Below, piece by piece: positions 63,360 through 64,000 of a stretch of 64,000 bases of DNA. This stretch comes from SZUA-442 sp963753185 (lineage in GTDB: Bacteria; Actinomycetota; Acidimicrobiia; Spongiisociales; UBA5794). The notes under the pieces are model-generated. The model did no database searches. It worked only from the letters and a program-made list of their open reading frames with translations, and was not told the origin of the DNA. How positions within the stretch are numbered: position 1 is the first letter of the stretch; each line of letters begins with the position of its first letter. Both the position numbers and the translations under genes were made by a program. The stretch covers positions 1,674,001-1,738,000 of the forward strand of contig CAVWBO010000007.1 in NCBI GenBank assembly GCA_963753185.1. The letters are read 5' to 3'.

Positions 63360-64000
63360 TGCCAAGCGCCTCCAGGTCAAGCGGTACGGCGCCGTCAACG
63401 ATCAGGCCCGCAGCCAATCGTGCGATCGCAGGGGACGTCTTGATCCCGTATCCGCCCTGACCCGCCAACCAGAAGAACCCGTCGGAGCGATGATCGAAGC
63501 CAACCACGGGAACGCGATCACGTGTGAAGGTCCGAATACCGGCCCAACTCGACGAGACGCTCCGAATCGAAAGGCTCGTGGCCTCCTCGATCCGCATGAT
63601 TCCCAGTGCGACATCCTCCTCGTCGGGTCGCGCATCCGATGGTGGAGCCACGAGCTCGCTCGCGGCCGACCCGAGGAGATTCGGGCCCTCGGGCTTGAGG
63701 TACCAACGCTCGTCGACGTCGATGACCATCGGCCACGAGTGTGCATCGATGCCCGGATCGCACAGGAACGCACTTCGCTTCAGCGGGATCAGCCCGAGCG
63801 GCGGGACCCCGGCCATGGTTGCGATCACGTCGGCCCACGCGCCAGCCGCATTGACGAGCACCGTGGCGGTGATCGTCTCATCTCCTGCCGTGAGCTCCCA
63901 CGCAGCAGATCTCGAGATCGCGGTGACGCCATGCTCGAGGAGGATCGTGGCACCGTTGGCCAATGCCGTTGCTCGGAAGGCCATCTGGATGCCGTGCACG
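63319..64000 (-). CDS. FAD-dependent oxidoreductase, DAO family (partial)
   Basis: The C-terminal ~226 residues of a protein whose start lies beyond the right edge. It has VLVNAAGAWADVIATMAGV, LIPLKRSAFLCDPG, FTRDRVPVVGFD and FFWLAGQGGYGIKTSPAIAR, the C-terminal pattern of DAO-family oxidases/dehydrogenases (glycine oxidase or D-amino acid dehydrogenase type). The FAD-binding N-terminus is not visible. The substrate cannot be told. It is convergent with the SURF1 gene and overlaps its 3' end. Confidence 0.85.
   Translation of the reverse strand, partial: VHGIQMAFRATALANGATILLEHGVTAISRSAAWELTAGDETITATVLVNAAGAWADVIATMAGVPPLGLIPLKRSAFLCDPGIDAHSWPMVIDVDERWYLKPEGPNLLGSAASELVAPPSDARPDEEDVALGIMRIEEATSLSIRSVSSSWAGIRTFTRDRVPVVGFDHRSDGFFWLAGQGGYGIKTSPAIARLAAGLIVDGAVPLDLEALGITAEELAPDRFGP

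Overview
The window is high-GC bacterial chromosome from an actinomycete-type organism (Actinomycetota). Three things point there: the order polA-rpsA-coaE-uvrB-uvrA, the block uvrC-rapZ-yvcK-gap-pgk-tpiA-secG, and a complete rRNA operon whose 16S sequence has an actinobacterial look. A lineage near the Acidimicrobiia is my best guess, from memory of 16S motifs only; no alignment was possible. The 16S 3' end carries CCTCCTT, and many genes have matching AGGAGG-type ribosome binding sites. GTG and TTG starts are common.

Layout. 1-1853: the end of polA, then rpsA. 1970-8841: a Flp/Tad pilus operon (cpaB, cpaE, cpaF, tadB, tadC and a polytopic membrane protein). It is followed on the minus strand by a Flp pilin gene and a NarL-type response regulator/histidine kinase pair (8999-11413). 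The pilus region sits between rpsA and coaE, which are often adjacent in actinobacteria. 11437-19535: coaE and the nucleotide excision repair genes uvrB, uvrA and uvrC, with a methyltransferase gene. 19540-25994: rapZ, yvcK, gap, pgk, tpiA, an unknown gene, gpmA and secG; whiA is not at its usual place after yvcK. 26047-32354: a five-gene peptide/nickel-type ABC importer. 32420-32507: tRNA-Leu(GAG).

32962-43100 is accessory in character. It holds a DszB-like desulfinase homologue with the catalytic Cys/His/Arg preserved, next to a rhodanese. It also holds an M28 peptidase with a scrambled 3' end beside an IS110-type transposase remnant, small membrane and lipoprotein genes, and a surface cupredoxin protein containing near-identical 312-bp tandem repeats. 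43196-51822 has a truncated S10 peptidase, a D-2-hydroxyacid dehydrogenase, a bacterial NHEJ pair (ligD and ku, divergent) with a MerR-TPR protein, and a lipoprotein fusing a cupredoxin to a right-handed beta-helix.

52046-58232 is the rrn operon: promoter, leader, 16S, a spacer without tRNAs, 23S, 5S and terminator. The 23S gene is split by a 772-nt group I intron inserted after the equivalent of E. coli U1923. The intron encodes a single-motif LAGLIDADG homing endonuclease, and I consider it the most notable element here. 58326-64000 carries a TPR protein, a short SSB-like protein, a gamma-glutamyltransferase, an ArsR/DUF2087/GNAT fusion, SURF1 and, running off the right edge, a DAO-family oxidoreductase.
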